Shown here: positions 15,327-25,881 of the stretch, one piece after another
How positions within the stretch are numbered: the stretch's first letter is position 1
Layout of the letters: every line of letters starts with the position of its first letter
Source: Arthrobacter sp. zg-Y769
GTDB taxonomy: Bacteria > Actinomycetota > Actinomycetes > Actinomycetales > Micrococcaceae
Length of the DNA: 64,000 nucleotides
Direction of reading: 5' to 3'
NCBI RefSeq assembly: GCF_020907405.1
Contig: NZ_JAJJOE010000003.1
Span: forward strand, 248,001-312,000
The notes under the pieces: model-generated
Database searches by the model: none
The model's input: only the letters and a program-made list of their open reading frames with translations
What the model was told of the DNA's origin: nothing
Program-made: the position numbers and the translations under genes

Positions 15327-18300
15327 TCACTCTCCTGAGGCGCTGTCCGGAACGGATTCCGCCCTCCGTTCGCGCATCCGGCTGCTTCCGTGCGGGGTCA
15401 CTTTCGCCTGCTGGGCAGGACGGGCAGCTTTGTCCGCGCCGGGCTCGGCGGAGTCCGCAGTGCGTGGGACGGGCTGCTGACCGACGGGGGGATCCGGCAG
15501 CTCGAGGTATCGGCTCACGAGATCCGCGCAGGCGGACGGGTCGCTGAAGACCTCGATGGTCCACAGCGGCATGTAGCGCCAGCCGCGGCGTTCAAGCAGC
15601 TGCGGCCGGAGCCGGCTCCGTTCCCGGACGGACATGGCGCGGTAGCGTTCGGTGCCGTCCGATTCGATGGCCAGCGGCGCCGGCGTGCCCGTCGGGCCCG
15701 CCGAATGGGGAGCCGCGGCGACAATATCGATGGTGCCGTCGTAGTGGTCCCAGACCTTGGCCCCGCGCTCACGCAGGCGGCCCACCAGATCCGCCACCAG
15801 CGGATCCTCGTCCATGATGCCTCCGGCAGCGGGGAGTTCCTCGCGGCCGGTTTCCGGATCGAGCTCCCGCTTGATGAGCTCGTAGAAGTCCAGGGCACCG
15901 TAGCCCAGCCGCGTCCGGTCGAGGTCTGCCGGCTGGAAGCAGGTCAGCACGTGCTGTTTGTACCGTGCCCGGGTCATGGCCGTGACGAACTTCTTACGGC
16001 CGTCAGGTGCTGACAGCGGGCCGAAGTTGTGCAGGGCACGCCCGTGCGGGGTACGTCCGAAGCCGAGGGAGAAGATCACGCAGTCCCGCACCATGCCAAC
16101 GGCACGGTCCACCGGAACCACCCGGAAGGACTCGGTCTTCGCCGTGAAGAAATCGGCGGCCCACGGGAAGTTGGCCATCTGCACACGGATTGCTTCAGCT
16201 ACCCGCACGGCGTGGCGCGGGCTGGCGGTGATGACGCCGAGGGACTGGTGCGGACGGCGCCGGATGTGTTCGAAGACCAGGTCAACCACGCGGTTGACCT
16301 CCGCTGCAACACTTTCCACGCCTTCGTGGTCGGCACTGGGCATGCCGGTCCCGTCGGGCAGGTATTCCACGGAGAGGGCGCGGTGTCCGGTGGTGACTTC
16401 GTCGGCGCTCGGAACCATGGAGAGGCGGCCGCCGTAGAACGAGTCGCTCAGCTGCCGCAGCAGTGCCTTGTCGGTGCCGCGGTAAACCGTGGAGAGGCAG
16501 CGAGTGGGCAGGACACGTTCCAGCGCTTCGAAGGCACTGACCAGTTCGACGTGCTGGGGCGCCGTACCTGCGGGTTCAACACCGATCGTGAACGGCCGCG
16601 GTCCGCCCAGGCAGCTGTCACCGAAGGCAATCACCTGCGAGGCGCGGGCCAGTGCCGGAACAGCGGACTGCAGGCTGGTGGACTCGGCGTCGAGCAGTAC
16701 CACGGTGTCGAAGCGGCGGTGTTCGGGCAGGACCATCGGCAGCACGAGGGGGCTGGCAGCCCACACCGGCAGCAGGGACGAAACGAGTTCCTCGGACTGC
16801 TGGCTCAGGCTCTCCAGGGACAGCTCGCCGTCCTTGAGCAGCTCGCGCAGGTCCTCGGCAGCACCCCTTGCGGCCTGGACACCCGAGTGCCAGCGCGAAG
16901 CAAGGCTCCAGCGCAGGCGGGCGGCGCCCGAGGCAATGTGCGCGTTGTCCGCCAGCCGGTACTCCGCCTCCAGCCGGCGCAGGCTGTTGCCGTCGGACAT
17001 GGCAAGGTAGTCGTCACCGCTGATCATGGCTTCCAGGGCGGACTGCCACCATGCCAGTTCCAGCTCGTAACCCACGTGGCGGGGCTGCACCTCACGGGCA
17101 CTCAGGTCATCCAGAAGTTCACCCAGGCCCTGGGCGCGCATCTCGTCGAGCAGCAAGGTCCGTTCGGGCAGTGTTTCCAGGGTTTCGCGGTCTCCCGCCA
17201 GCTGGCTGAGCTGCTTCTCGAGTTCATCGAGCTGCAGGGAGGCCAGGTCCGGGTGGAGCGGTGTCTCGGAGAGGATGCCGGTCAGGGTGTCCAGCTGCCG
17301 CTTCACCAGCAGGTAGGAGCGGTTGATCTCGGCCAGGCCGGTGGGCACCGAGGGGTGCCGCTGGGTGGTGGCGTAGCGGGTCCAGACGGCACGCTGCTGC
17401 TGGACTTCGGCCAGCGAAGCGTGCAGGTCCGAAATGTGCACGCCGGGCCGGACATACTCCTTGGCCACGCGCCGCAGGCGGGAACGGGTCATGGAGCTCA
17501 TGTCGATGCCGCGCTCGCGCCGCCAGGAGGAAGAAGCCGTCGCCGAGATCAGGTCCGTCACCGGGCGGTCGAAAATGTCCGGGGTGAACTTGTCCAGGCT
17601 TTCCCGCACGGCAACCAGCAGTTCCAGCTGTTCGCCCCACTGGGCAAATGTTTCGCCGAGACGGATTTCGGAGTGTTCGGCCACGTCCTGGACCTTGGCC
17701 CGCAGGGCAGGCAGGTCCGCTGCAAGGGTCTGGGTCAGCGCATACGCTTCTTCCGTTTCCTTGCGGTTGAGCAGCTTGGCGCCGTACCACGGGCTGGTGG
17801 TTGCCGCCCGGCTGAAGCTGCCGAGTTCGGCGGCCCGGCGCAGGCGGCCGGAAAGTTCAGTGCGGTCGGTAATGCTGTCCAGGACGCTCCGCTTGAGCCG
17901 GACGGTGGTGGCCGGCGCCGGGTTCATGGAGGTCAGCTCGGCGAGCGACTGCATGGCCTGGTAGGGCGAGCAGCCCCAGCGGCGGCGGACGTTGTGCAGC
18001 GACTTCACGTGGTCGCGGAGCTGGTGGCGGTTTTCGAGCAAGACCTTGTGCAGGCTCTGCAGCTCAGGGGCCTGCGACTTTTCGTTGCGGACAATCGCGC
18101 GGACCAGCTGGTCCTTCAGCTGCTGCTGCGTGAGCCCGGCGTTGGCCTGCAGGACCAGGGAGCCCAGCTGCATCGCGTCCAGCTCGGAGACGAACTGGTT
18201 CAGGGTGCTTCGGCGTTCGGCCACCACCAGGACGGACTTGCCGGCATTGGCCAGCGCCGCGACGGCGTTCAGCGCGGTCTGGGTCTGGCCCGTACCGGCC

Positions 18301-19172
18301 GGCGCGGAGACTACCAGCGACTGGCCCGCGTTGACCAGGTCCAGGACTTCCTGCTGCTGCCGGTCGGCGTCGAGGATGAGGAGTTCATCCGCGGGGTCCC
18401 GCTCGTCCAGTGCCGGCAGATCCAGCGGTTCCGGAAGCGCCGGACCGGCGGAGCCGTCACGGGCGGCGTCGATCAGGGCGCGAAGGATCGGGTGGGCCGG
18501 ATCCAGCGCCGGGTCCTCGCCGAGGTCGGACAGGTCGGCGAAGGTGGAAACCAGCAGGCGGTGTTCAATGTTGATCCCGCGGACGCTGCCGGTGACGGCC
18601 CGGAGCTTTTCGAGCACCGGATGGGGATCAAAGCGGGCAGTGCCGTAGGCCAGGCGGGTGAGGGCGTCGACGTCGAGGTCCAGGCCCTGCTCGTGCTGCA
18701 GGTGGCGGACCAGGGCGGGGTTCAGTGCCGCCTTTTCGGTCAGCTGCAGTTCGTAGTCATCCTGCGAGGCGTGGACCGTCAGCGCCACCGGGGTGAGCAG
18801 CACGGGTGCGGTCAGGGACTCCGGCCGCAGCGCCTCATCCGAGGCGTAGCGCCAGGACGCCGTGCCGGCGGCCATGTAGCCGACGTCGATGCCCCGGTCG
18901 GTGCCCAGTTCGTAGATCTTGGCGCGCAGCAGGCGCCCTGCCTTCATGGCGGCACCGTACTGGTCGGGATCGCGCAGCAGGGTCGACAGGCGGGTACGGC
19001 GGCCGGCCAGCAGCTGGGCCAGGCCGGAGGGATGCGCGTGGGTCAGGTCGATGCTGTTCGCGGCGGACGGCGTGAAATGGAGCAATGTGTCCGTTCCGGC
19101 GTGCTGTCCCAATTGTCCCAGCCACGGCAGCAGGAAGTCCGAGGGATTCTCCCCGGTATTCTGCTCAGACAC
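15327..19172 (-). CDS. Large SF1-helicase-like protein with C-terminal endonuclease-like domain
   Basis: A 1281-residue protein starting at GTG 19172 after an AGAGGG-type SD. The N-terminal ~250 residues have features of DUF4011-type regions. Where an SF1 P-loop is expected there is APAGTGQTQTALN (residue ~296, Gln for the catalytic Lys). A coiled middle region follows. Motif II reads VVLLDAESTS near 824 (D-A-E-S instead of D-E-A-S), and motif V reads PVDRAVGMVRD (expected Q and E lost), while the motif VI-like TAMTRAR is kept. The C-terminal ~110 residues match MTES_1575-type nuclease domains: TIDIVAA, AIESDGTERY, RSRLRPQLLERRGWRYM and IEVFSDP, with Asp and Glu retained. It is likely a DNA-binding nuclease with a crippled ATPase; role unknown. 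Confidence 0.8.
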   Translation of the reverse strand: MSEQNTGENPSDFLLPWLGQLGQHAGTDTLLHFTPSAANSIDLTHAHPSGLAQLLAGRRTRLSTLLRDPDQYGAAMKAGRLLRAKIYELGTDRGIDVGYMAAGTASWRYASDEALRPESLTAPVLLTPVALTVHASQDDYELQLTEKAALNPALVRHLQHEQGLDLDVDALTRLAYGTARFDPHPVLEKLRAVTGSVRGINIEHRLLVSTFADLSDLGEDPALDPAHPILRALIDAARDGSAGPALPEPLDLPALDERDPADELLILDADRQQQEVLDLVNAGQSLVVSAPAGTGQTQTALNAVAALANAGKSVLVVAERRSTLNQFVSELDAMQLGSLVLQANAGLTQQQLKDQLVRAIVRNEKSQAPELQSLHKVLLENRHQLRDHVKSLHNVRRRWGCSPYQAMQSLAELTSMNPAPATTVRLKRSVLDSITDRTELSGRLRRAAELGSFSRAATTSPWYGAKLLNRKETEEAYALTQTLAADLPALRAKVQDVAEHSEIRLGETFAQWGEQLELLVAVRESLDKFTPDIFDRPVTDLISATASSSWRRERGIDMSSMTRSRLRRVAKEYVRPGVHISDLHASLAEVQQQRAVWTRYATTQRHPSVPTGLAEINRSYLLVKRQLDTLTGILSETPLHPDLASLQLDELEKQLSQLAGDRETLETLPERTLLLDEMRAQGLGELLDDLSAREVQPRHVGYELELAWWQSALEAMISGDDYLAMSDGNSLRRLEAEYRLADNAHIASGAARLRWSLASRWHSGVQAARGAAEDLRELLKDGELSLESLSQQSEELVSSLLPVWAASPLVLPMVLPEHRRFDTVVLLDAESTSLQSAVPALARASQVIAFGDSCLGGPRPFTIGVEPAGTAPQHVELVSAFEALERVLPTRCLSTVYRGTDKALLRQLSDSFYGGRLSMVPSADEVTTGHRALSVEYLPDGTGMPSADHEGVESVAAEVNRVVDLVFEHIRRRPHQSLGVITASPRHAVRVAEAIRVQMANFPWAADFFTAKTESFRVVPVDRAVGMVRDCVIFSLGFGRTPHGRALHNFGPLSAPDGRKKFVTAMTRARYKQHVLTCFQPADLDRTRLGYGALDFYELIKRELDPETGREELPAAGGIMDEDPLVADLVGRLRERGAKVWDHYDGTIDIVAAAPHSAGPTGTPAPLAIESDGTERYRAMSVRERSRLRPQLLERRGWRYMPLWTIEVFSDPSACADLVSRYLELPDPPVGQQPVPRTADSAEPGADKAARPAQQAKVTPHGSSRMRERRAESVPDSASGE

Positions 19173-19280
19173 TAGTGCCCTCTTTTCTGCACTTCCGCGC
19201 GTTCTCGACCAAATTGGCATACCTTCCAAACTATCGCGTCGGGGCGGGTTTCCCGAACATAGCAACGCGGGGGACGAAAA

Positions 19281-19307
19281 CGAGGACGGCCGAAACGGCC
19301 GTCCTCG
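19281..19307 (-). terminator. Intrinsic terminator of guaA
   Basis: A perfect 12-bp stem (CGAGGACGGCCG / CGGCCGTCCTCG) with a three-base loop, 13 bases after the guaA stop, followed on the minus strand by TTTTCGT. It also lies between guaA and the helicase-like gene, so they are separate transcripts. Confidence 0.85.
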
Positions 19308-19319
19308 GTCCCCTTTAGG

Positions 19320-20909
<1,590 letters not shown>

Positions 20910-20915
20910 GTTCCA

Positions 20916-20921
20916 AGGATA
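20916..20921 (-). promoter_or_regulatory. -10 box of guaA, leaderless geometry
   Basis: TATCCT on the minus strand ends six bases before the GTG start. No usable SD. Confidence 0.55.
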
Positions 20922-20992
20922 GTCGGCCCGCCCCCGGCCATGCACACCGCGCCGCAGCCGCCGGCGTCCGTCCCGGACGGCTGCGGACTCCC

Positions 20993-21409
20993 CTAGTAGC
21001 GCTTGGCCGCTTCAGGATGCGCTTCGAGCTCCGCCAGGACCTGCTTGTGGATCCGCCCTTCAACCACAAAGGAGAGGAACGGCACAACGCCGCCGAGCGC
21101 AATCAGGATGAACTTGGAGAACGGCCAGCGCATCAGCTGCCACAGCCGGAAGTCGGACAGCAGGTACACCACGTACATCCAGCCGTGCAGGATCAGCACG
21201 CCGATGGAGAGGTTGACGCCGCCGACGATGATCTCGGTGTCGAAGCCGTACTTGGCGATCATCTCCACTACGAGGGCGAGCAGCAGCACGCCGGTGACGT
21301 AGGAAAAGACCTTGTAGAACTTCAGGGCCGAGCGAATCTGGGCGTGGGTACCGCCGAACCGGCGCTTCTTTTTCCTCGGTGCCTTGGCGGTGCTTGCGGA
21401 TTCGCTCAC
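20993..21409 (-). CDS. DUF3817 integral membrane protein
   Basis: A 138-residue protein with a basic N-terminus ([22 protein letters not shown]) and about three hydrophobic segments: [39 protein letters not shown] and [20 protein letters not shown]. The pattern [10 protein letters not shown] with [10 protein letters not shown] matches the DUF3817 family of small actinobacterial membrane proteins, whose function is unknown. Its GTG start overlaps the stop of the SURF1-like gene (GTGA, four bases), so it is translated with that gene and may act in respiratory-complex assembly; that link is inferred from position only. Confidence 0.85.
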   Translation of the reverse strand: MSESASTAKAPRKKKRRFGGTHAQIRSALKFYKVFSYVTGVLLLALVVEMIAKYGFDTEIIVGGVNLSIGVLILHGWMYVVYLLSDFRLWQLMRWPFSKFILIALGGVVPFLSFVVEGRIHKQVLAELEAHPEAAKRY

Positions 21410-22224
21410 TTAGTTACCTCACTGCTGGGATGATCGTTTTCGGGTTCGGTTGCGTCGGTGTACTCGTCGTCGTACTCGTCGTCATATTCGTCGTCCTCGA
21501 GGCTGCGGTTATGCTCGTCGGCGACCAGGCGCCACCACAGGAAGACGGAGAAGCCGGCGAAAACGATCCACTCCAACGCGTAGAAGATGTTGAGCCAGTT
21601 GACCGGGGTTTCCTCGGGCTGGGCACCCACCTCCACGGTTTCCATGCCGCCTGCGTCTACCGCGGCGCCGTCAACGGTGATATCTGAAGCCGCAACGAAG
21701 GCCGAGTAGGCGGGTGCGTCCCAGAGGTTGATCAGTTCGGCGGTGGAGAGCGCGGTAACGCGTCCTTCCTCGGGCGTCGCGGGCAGCGGCGCCTCGGAAG
21801 GCAGCAGGCGCCCGACGACGGCGGCCTCACCGGCCGGGGGCTCCGTGACGTCTTCCGGGTCGGAGACCCAGCCGCGGACCACGGGGATGAATTCGCCCGA
21901 GGGTGCGCCGTCGACGTTGAAGGCGGTCACCGCCCAGTAGCCCATGTCGCCGTCCTGGAGCCGCTCCTCCACGAGGACGGACTTTTCCGGATCGAAGGAT
22001 CCCGTGAAGGAGACCATCTGGTCCGCTTCGGTTTCATACATCGGCTTACCCGGGGTAAAGGCCTCGGTCAGCGGCCGGACGTCCTCGGTGGCGCGGGGCT
22101 CGGCGGACTCCTCCGATTCGGCACTGGAAAACTGCCATTGGCTCAACAGCACAAAGACCGTCGAGATGACAAGGGCAAAAAGCAGGCCGGCGATCCAACG
22201 CGGCTGCAGGGCAGTTTTGAGCAC
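21406..22224 (-). CDS. SURF1-family cytochrome oxidase assembly protein
   Basis: A 272-residue protein with the SURF1 layout: an N-terminal helix after MLKTALQPRWIAGLLFALVI, a soluble extracytoplasmic domain with QWQFSSAE, YETEADQMVSFTGSFDP, VVRGWVSDPEDV and VGRLLPSEAPLPA, and a second helix near the C-terminus (FYALEWIVFAGFSVFLWWRL). SURF1 helps insert haem a into cytochrome c oxidase. The last ~35 residues are strongly acidic (DDEYDDEYDDEY), an unusual addition. The GTG start at 22224 has TACCGT six bases upstream, suggesting a leaderless mRNA. The DUF3817 gene overlaps its end by four bases. Confidence 0.85.
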   Translation of the reverse strand: MLKTALQPRWIAGLLFALVISTVFVLLSQWQFSSAESEESAEPRATEDVRPLTEAFTPGKPMYETEADQMVSFTGSFDPEKSVLVEERLQDGDMGYWAVTAFNVDGAPSGEFIPVVRGWVSDPEDVTEPPAGEAAVVGRLLPSEAPLPATPEEGRVTALSTAELINLWDAPAYSAFVAASDITVDGAAVDAGGMETVEVGAQPEETPVNWLNIFYALEWIVFAGFSVFLWWRLVADEHNRSLEDDEYDDEYDDEYTDATEPENDHPSSEVTK

Positions 22225-22230
22225 TCGTTA

Positions 22231-22236
22231 ACGGTA
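22231..22236 (-). promoter_or_regulatory. -10 box of SURF1 gene, leaderless geometry
   Basis: TACCGT on the minus strand ends six bases before the GTG start of the SURF1-like gene. Confidence 0.5.
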
Positions 22237-22279
22237 CTTCGTCACGCTGTAGAAAACCCAATGCCGGTCTGCAGCCGCT

Positions 22280-22819
22280 TCAGTGGTCAAAAAAGACCAG
22301 GGAGGAATTGATCAGCTCGGCAATGACCTCTGCGTCGTTGGCCCGGCGCAGGGATTCGCGGAAGGAAGGCCTGAACAGTGACCGGGCGATCGTGGCGAGG
22401 ACTTCCAGGTGATGGGAAAAGGACGCCGCCGGAGTGGCAATGAGCAGGACCACTGTTGCCGGTCCGTCGGCTGCTCCGAAATCGACGCTGTGGCCGTAGC
22501 GGGCGATGCCCACCGCGATGGAGGTTTCGTGCACATACTCGCTGCGGGCGTGCGGCAGGCCGATCCCGCCGGGCAGGCCGGTCGCCATTTGGTGCTCCCG
22601 GGCTCGGACCTGTTCGAGGAACCCCTCCAGGTTGCTGATCCGCCCGGCACGGTACAGCCGCTCCGCCAGCTGCGCGGCGGCGTCGTACCGGTCGGCCGCC
22701 TCCATGTCCAGGATCACCAGTCCGGGTTCGGTCAGCACTGCACCGGCCTCATTCAGGGTGAGCTCTGTGTTCGGTGGTTCCAAGGGGTGTTCGGCGTTCT
22801 GTGACAGGTCGCTGTTCAA
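22280..22819 (-). CDS. PTS fructose-family EIIA protein, stand-alone
   Basis: A 179-residue protein of the EIIA-Fru/PtsN (PTS_EIIA_2) family. The phosphoacceptor histidine is His90 in GGIGLPHARSEYV, and GPATVVLLIATPAASFSHHLEVLATIARSL is the family's following core. A 25-residue polar N-terminus precedes the domain. No EIIB or EIIC gene is visible around it, and the neighbours are SURF1 and glpD, so it may be a regulatory EIIA (PtsN-like) or may serve a permease elsewhere. It ends 56 bases from the SURF1 start on the same strand, and starts 38 bases after glpD, so it may be co-transcribed with glpD. Confidence 0.82.
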   Translation of the reverse strand: MNSDLSQNAEHPLEPPNTELTLNEAGAVLTEPGLVILDMEAADRYDAAAQLAERLYRAGRISNLEGFLEQVRAREHQMATGLPGGIGLPHARSEYVHETSIAVGIARYGHSVDFGAADGPATVVLLIATPAASFSHHLEVLATIARSLFRPSFRESLRRANDAEVIAELINSSLVFFDH

Positions 22820-22856
22820 GGAGCGGTCTTCGTTTCCATCGGTTGGCGGTGCCGCA

Positions 22857-24581
22857 TCAGATGCGCGGAGCTATGTCTTCGGCCTCCAGGCGGGCGGCGT
22901 CGGCACTCTTGTCATCGGGCTGCTCCTGGCTGCGGCGTTCCGCTTCGACCCGCGCGAGGTAGTGGGCAACTTCGCTTTGGACCCGTTCGAGGTCCCAGCC
23001 CAGCAGCGGAGCCATCAACTCGGCGGCCACGGGTGCGGCCGACACGCCGCGGTCAAAGGTCTCGATGGAAATACGGGTCCGCCGGGCCAGGACATCCTCG
23101 ACGTGCCGGGCCCCTTCGTGCGTGGTGGCATACACCACTTCCGCGCGCAGGTAGTCGTCGGCGCCGGGCAGCGGTTCCGCGAGGGCCGGGTCCGCCTTGA
23201 TGAGCTCCAGCAGGTCATAGGCCATGGAGCCGTAACGGTTCAGCAGATGCTCCACCCGCACCGCGTGGACCCCGTATTCCTCGGCGGTGCGGTGCCGGCG
23301 GTTCCAGGCCGCCTTATAGCCCACGGCACCCAGAAGGGGGATGGTCTGCGTGCAGCTTTCGGGGACCTTTTCATCCAGTGCCCGGGCTGCCTCATCGACG
23401 GCATCCTTGGCCATGACCCGGTACGTGGTCCATTTGCCGCCCGCGACCACCACGAGCCCCGGCACCGGATGGGCCACCACGTGTTCGCGCGAGAGCTTGG
23501 CGGTGGAGTCGTTTTCCCCGGCGAGCAGCGGCCGCAGGCCGGCGTAGACCCCTTCGACGTCCTCGCGGGTCAGCGGTGTCTTCAGCACCAGGTTCACATG
23601 CTCGAGGATGTAGTCGATGTCCGCCGAGGTGGCCGCCGGATGGGCCTTGTCCAGGTGCCAGTCCGTGTCGGTGGTGCCGATGATCCAGTGGCGTCCCCAC
23701 GGAATCACGAAGAGCACGGATTTTTCCGTCCGCAGGATCATGCCGACCGTGGACTGGATCCGGTCCTTGGGAACCACTAGGTGGACACCCTTGGAGGCGC
23801 GGACCTTCAGCTGACCGCGGTCGGTCACCATGGCCTGGGTTTCATCGGTCCAGACACCCGTCGCGTTGACCACCTGGCTCGCGGCGATATCGAACTCGCT
23901 GCCGGTTTCCTGGTCCCGGACGCGTGCCCCGACCACGCGTTCGCCCTCGCGCAGGAAGTTGACGACGGCGAGCCGGTTCACCACGGCGGCCCCGTAGTGC
24001 GAGGCGGTGCGGACCATGTTGGCAACGTACCGGGCATCGTCCACCTGGCCGTCGTAATAACGGATGGCGCCCACCATGGCGTCATCCTTCAGGCTCGGAG
24101 CCATGCGCAGTGTCTGGCGCCGGCTCAGGTGCTTCTGTACCGGCACCCCGCGGGAGTTCCCCGACGTCATGCCCAAGGTGTCGTACAGGAAGATGCCGGC
24201 CCCGACATACGGCCGCTCGATGAACCGCTTGGTCAGCGGATACAGGAACGCCACGGGCTTTACCAGGTGCGGAGCAATCCGCTGGAGCAGCAGGCCGCGC
24301 TCCTTCAACGCCTCCTGGACCAGCGCGAAATCGAGCATCTCCAGGTAGCGCAGGCCGCCGTGGATGAGCTTGGAGGAACGCGACGAGGTTCCCGATGCCC
24401 AGTCCCGGGCCTCCACCATGCCTACCTTCAGCCCCCGCGTCACCGCGTCCAGGGCTGCGCCGGCGCCGACTACGCCGCCGCCGACGATCAGGATATCCAG
24501 CTCGTTGCCTGGCTGGGTGGTTGCCCGGAGCGTGTCCATGGCGTCTATTCGGTATTCGGGGCTCAGGGCGTCCGCAGTCAT
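22857..24581 (-). CDS. glpD: Glycerol-3-phosphate dehydrogenase, FAD-dependent
   Basis: A 574-residue flavoprotein. The N-terminal Rossmann motif LDILIVGGGVVGAGAALDAV (residues ~28-47) binds FAD. RSSKLIHGGLRYLEMLDFAL is the substrate and flavin region, VNATGVWTDETQAM the conserved middle, and VVVAGGKWTTYRVMAKDAVD the second FAD motif near residue 380. The C-terminal domain holds LLNRYGSMAYDLLELI. The enzyme oxidises glycerol-3-phosphate to DHAP and passes electrons to menaquinone at the membrane. AGAGAGGA lies nine bases before the ATG. The lone EIIA follows closely, possibly in one operon; a glycerol kinase or facilitator is not in the window. Confidence 0.95.
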   Translation of the reverse strand: MTADALSPEYRIDAMDTLRATTQPGNELDILIVGGGVVGAGAALDAVTRGLKVGMVEARDWASGTSSRSSKLIHGGLRYLEMLDFALVQEALKERGLLLQRIAPHLVKPVAFLYPLTKRFIERPYVGAGIFLYDTLGMTSGNSRGVPVQKHLSRRQTLRMAPSLKDDAMVGAIRYYDGQVDDARYVANMVRTASHYGAAVVNRLAVVNFLREGERVVGARVRDQETGSEFDIAASQVVNATGVWTDETQAMVTDRGQLKVRASKGVHLVVPKDRIQSTVGMILRTEKSVLFVIPWGRHWIIGTTDTDWHLDKAHPAATSADIDYILEHVNLVLKTPLTREDVEGVYAGLRPLLAGENDSTAKLSREHVVAHPVPGLVVVAGGKWTTYRVMAKDAVDEAARALDEKVPESCTQTIPLLGAVGYKAAWNRRHRTAEEYGVHAVRVEHLLNRYGSMAYDLLELIKADPALAEPLPGADDYLRAEVVYATTHEGARHVEDVLARRTRISIETFDRGVSAAPVAAELMAPLLGWDLERVQSEVAHYLARVEAERRSQEQPDDKSADAARLEAEDIAPRI

Positions 24582-24645
24582 AGTCCAGGTTCCTCTCTAG
24601 GGTCCTGCCGTAGCTGCGTCCACTCTAGGGGCTGCCCGCCGGGAT

Positions 24646-25785
24646 TTACAGGCTGTACTGGTAGGGCGATACCAGTACTTCGATGCGCTGGAACGCCTTC
24701 AGGTCCGAGTAGCCCGTGGTGGCCATTGCCCGGCGCAGCGCACCCATGAGGTTGGAGGTGCCGTTGGTGTGGTGGGACGGCCCCCAGAGGACCTCCTTGA
24801 GCGGTCCCACGGTGTCCAGCCGGACCCTGTCGCCGCGCGGCAGCTCACTGTGGTGCGCTTCCTGTCCCCAGTGCCAGCCCTGGCCCGGCGCCTCTTCGGC
24901 GCGCGCCAGCGCGGAGCCGAGCATCACGGCGTCCGCACCCATGGCGAAGGCCTTGATGATGTCGCCGCTGGTGCCCATGCCGCCGTCGGCAATCACGTGC
25001 ACGTACCGTCCGCCGGACTCGTCCATGTAATCCCGGCGGGCCTCGGCAATGTCGGAGATGGCGGTGGCCATGGGAGCGTGGATGCCCAGCGCACGCCGTG
25101 TGGTGGTGGTCGCGCCGCCGCCGAACCCGACGAGGACGCCGGCCGCGCCGGTGCGCATCAGGTGCAGGGCCGGGGTGTAACCGGCGGCTCCGCCGACGAT
25201 CACCGGAACATCAAGTTCGTAGATGAACTGCTTCAGGTTCAGCGGCTCCACGGTCTTGGACACGTGCTCGGCCGAAACGGTGGTGCCGCGGATAACGAAG
25301 ACGTCGACGCCGGCGGCCAGGACGGTCTTGTAGAACTCCTGGGTGCGCTGCGGGGTGAGCGAACCGGCAACGGTCACACCGGCGTCGCGCATCTCGGCCA
25401 GGCGGGAGCTGATCAGTTCGGCCTGGATGGGAGCGTTGTAGATTTCCTGGAGCCGTCGGGTGGCTGCGGGGTTGAAGTTGTCGCTGCTGAGGGCGGCGAT
25501 TTCGTCCAGCAGCGGTTCCGGATTTTCGTACCGGGTCCACAGGCCCTCGAGGTTCAGCACACCGAGTCCGCCGAGCCGGCCGAGGGCAATGGCCGATGCC
25601 GGAGACATCACCGAGTCCATCGGAGCGCCGATGACCGGCATCTCGAACTGATAGGCATCAATCTGCCAGTTGATGGAAACATCCTGGGGGTCGCGGGTGC
25701 GCCGCGAGGGCACAATCGCTACGTCGTCCAGGGAGTAGGCTCTGCGCCCATGCTTGCCACGGCCAATTTCTATCTCGTTACTCAC
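24646..25785 (-). CDS. guaB3: GuaB3-family IMP dehydrogenase-related protein
   Basis: A 379-residue TIM-barrel protein of the IMPDH/GMPR superfamily without CBS domains. It begins EIEIGRGKHGRRAYSLDDVA and carries EMPVIGAPMDSVMSPASAI and VIADGGMGTSGDIIKAFAMG. The loop that in IMPDH holds the catalytic Cys (GPGSICTTR) here reads GFGGGATTTTRRALGIHAP: Thr replaces Cys. So it cannot act by the usual covalent IMPDH mechanism. Actinobacteria commonly carry guaB3 beside guaB, as here and in M. tuberculosis (Rv3410c-Rv3411c). Its role is unsettled. TAACCT lies seven bases before the GTG start. Confidence 0.9.
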   Translation of the reverse strand: MSNEIEIGRGKHGRRAYSLDDVAIVPSRRTRDPQDVSINWQIDAYQFEMPVIGAPMDSVMSPASAIALGRLGGLGVLNLEGLWTRYENPEPLLDEIAALSSDNFNPAATRRLQEIYNAPIQAELISSRLAEMRDAGVTVAGSLTPQRTQEFYKTVLAAGVDVFVIRGTTVSAEHVSKTVEPLNLKQFIYELDVPVIVGGAAGYTPALHLMRTGAAGVLVGFGGGATTTTRRALGIHAPMATAISDIAEARRDYMDESGGRYVHVIADGGMGTSGDIIKAFAMGADAVMLGSALARAEEAPGQGWHWGQEAHHSELPRGDRVRLDTVGPLKEVLWGPSHHTNGTSNLMGALRRAMATTGYSDLKAFQRIEVLVSPYQYSL

Positions 25786-25792
25786 GTTCCCT

Positions 25793-25798
25793 AGGTTA
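25793..25798 (-). promoter_or_regulatory. -10 box of guaB3, leaderless geometry
   Basis: TAACCT on the minus strand ends seven bases before the GTG start of guaB3; no SD is present. Confidence 0.6.
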
Positions 25799-25881
25799 TC
25801 CCAGTGCGCGTCCCCGGCCCGAAAGCTCCCGGTATTGGGGCCGCCGGGGCCGGGTTTTGGCGGCGGCCGGGTCCTTAACGC

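Noticed and set aside
16029-19175. A 1048-codon open frame on the plus strand opposite the helicase-like gene
   Set aside because: It is a reverse-strand shadow of a high-GC gene; its composition is Gly/Gln/His/Val-rich with no domain motif and its start has no SD or -10 box.
19172-19265. N-terminal extension of the helicase-like gene
   Set aside because: The 31 upstream codons lack an SD at their first ATGs, and the GTG at 19172 has a better ribosome site.
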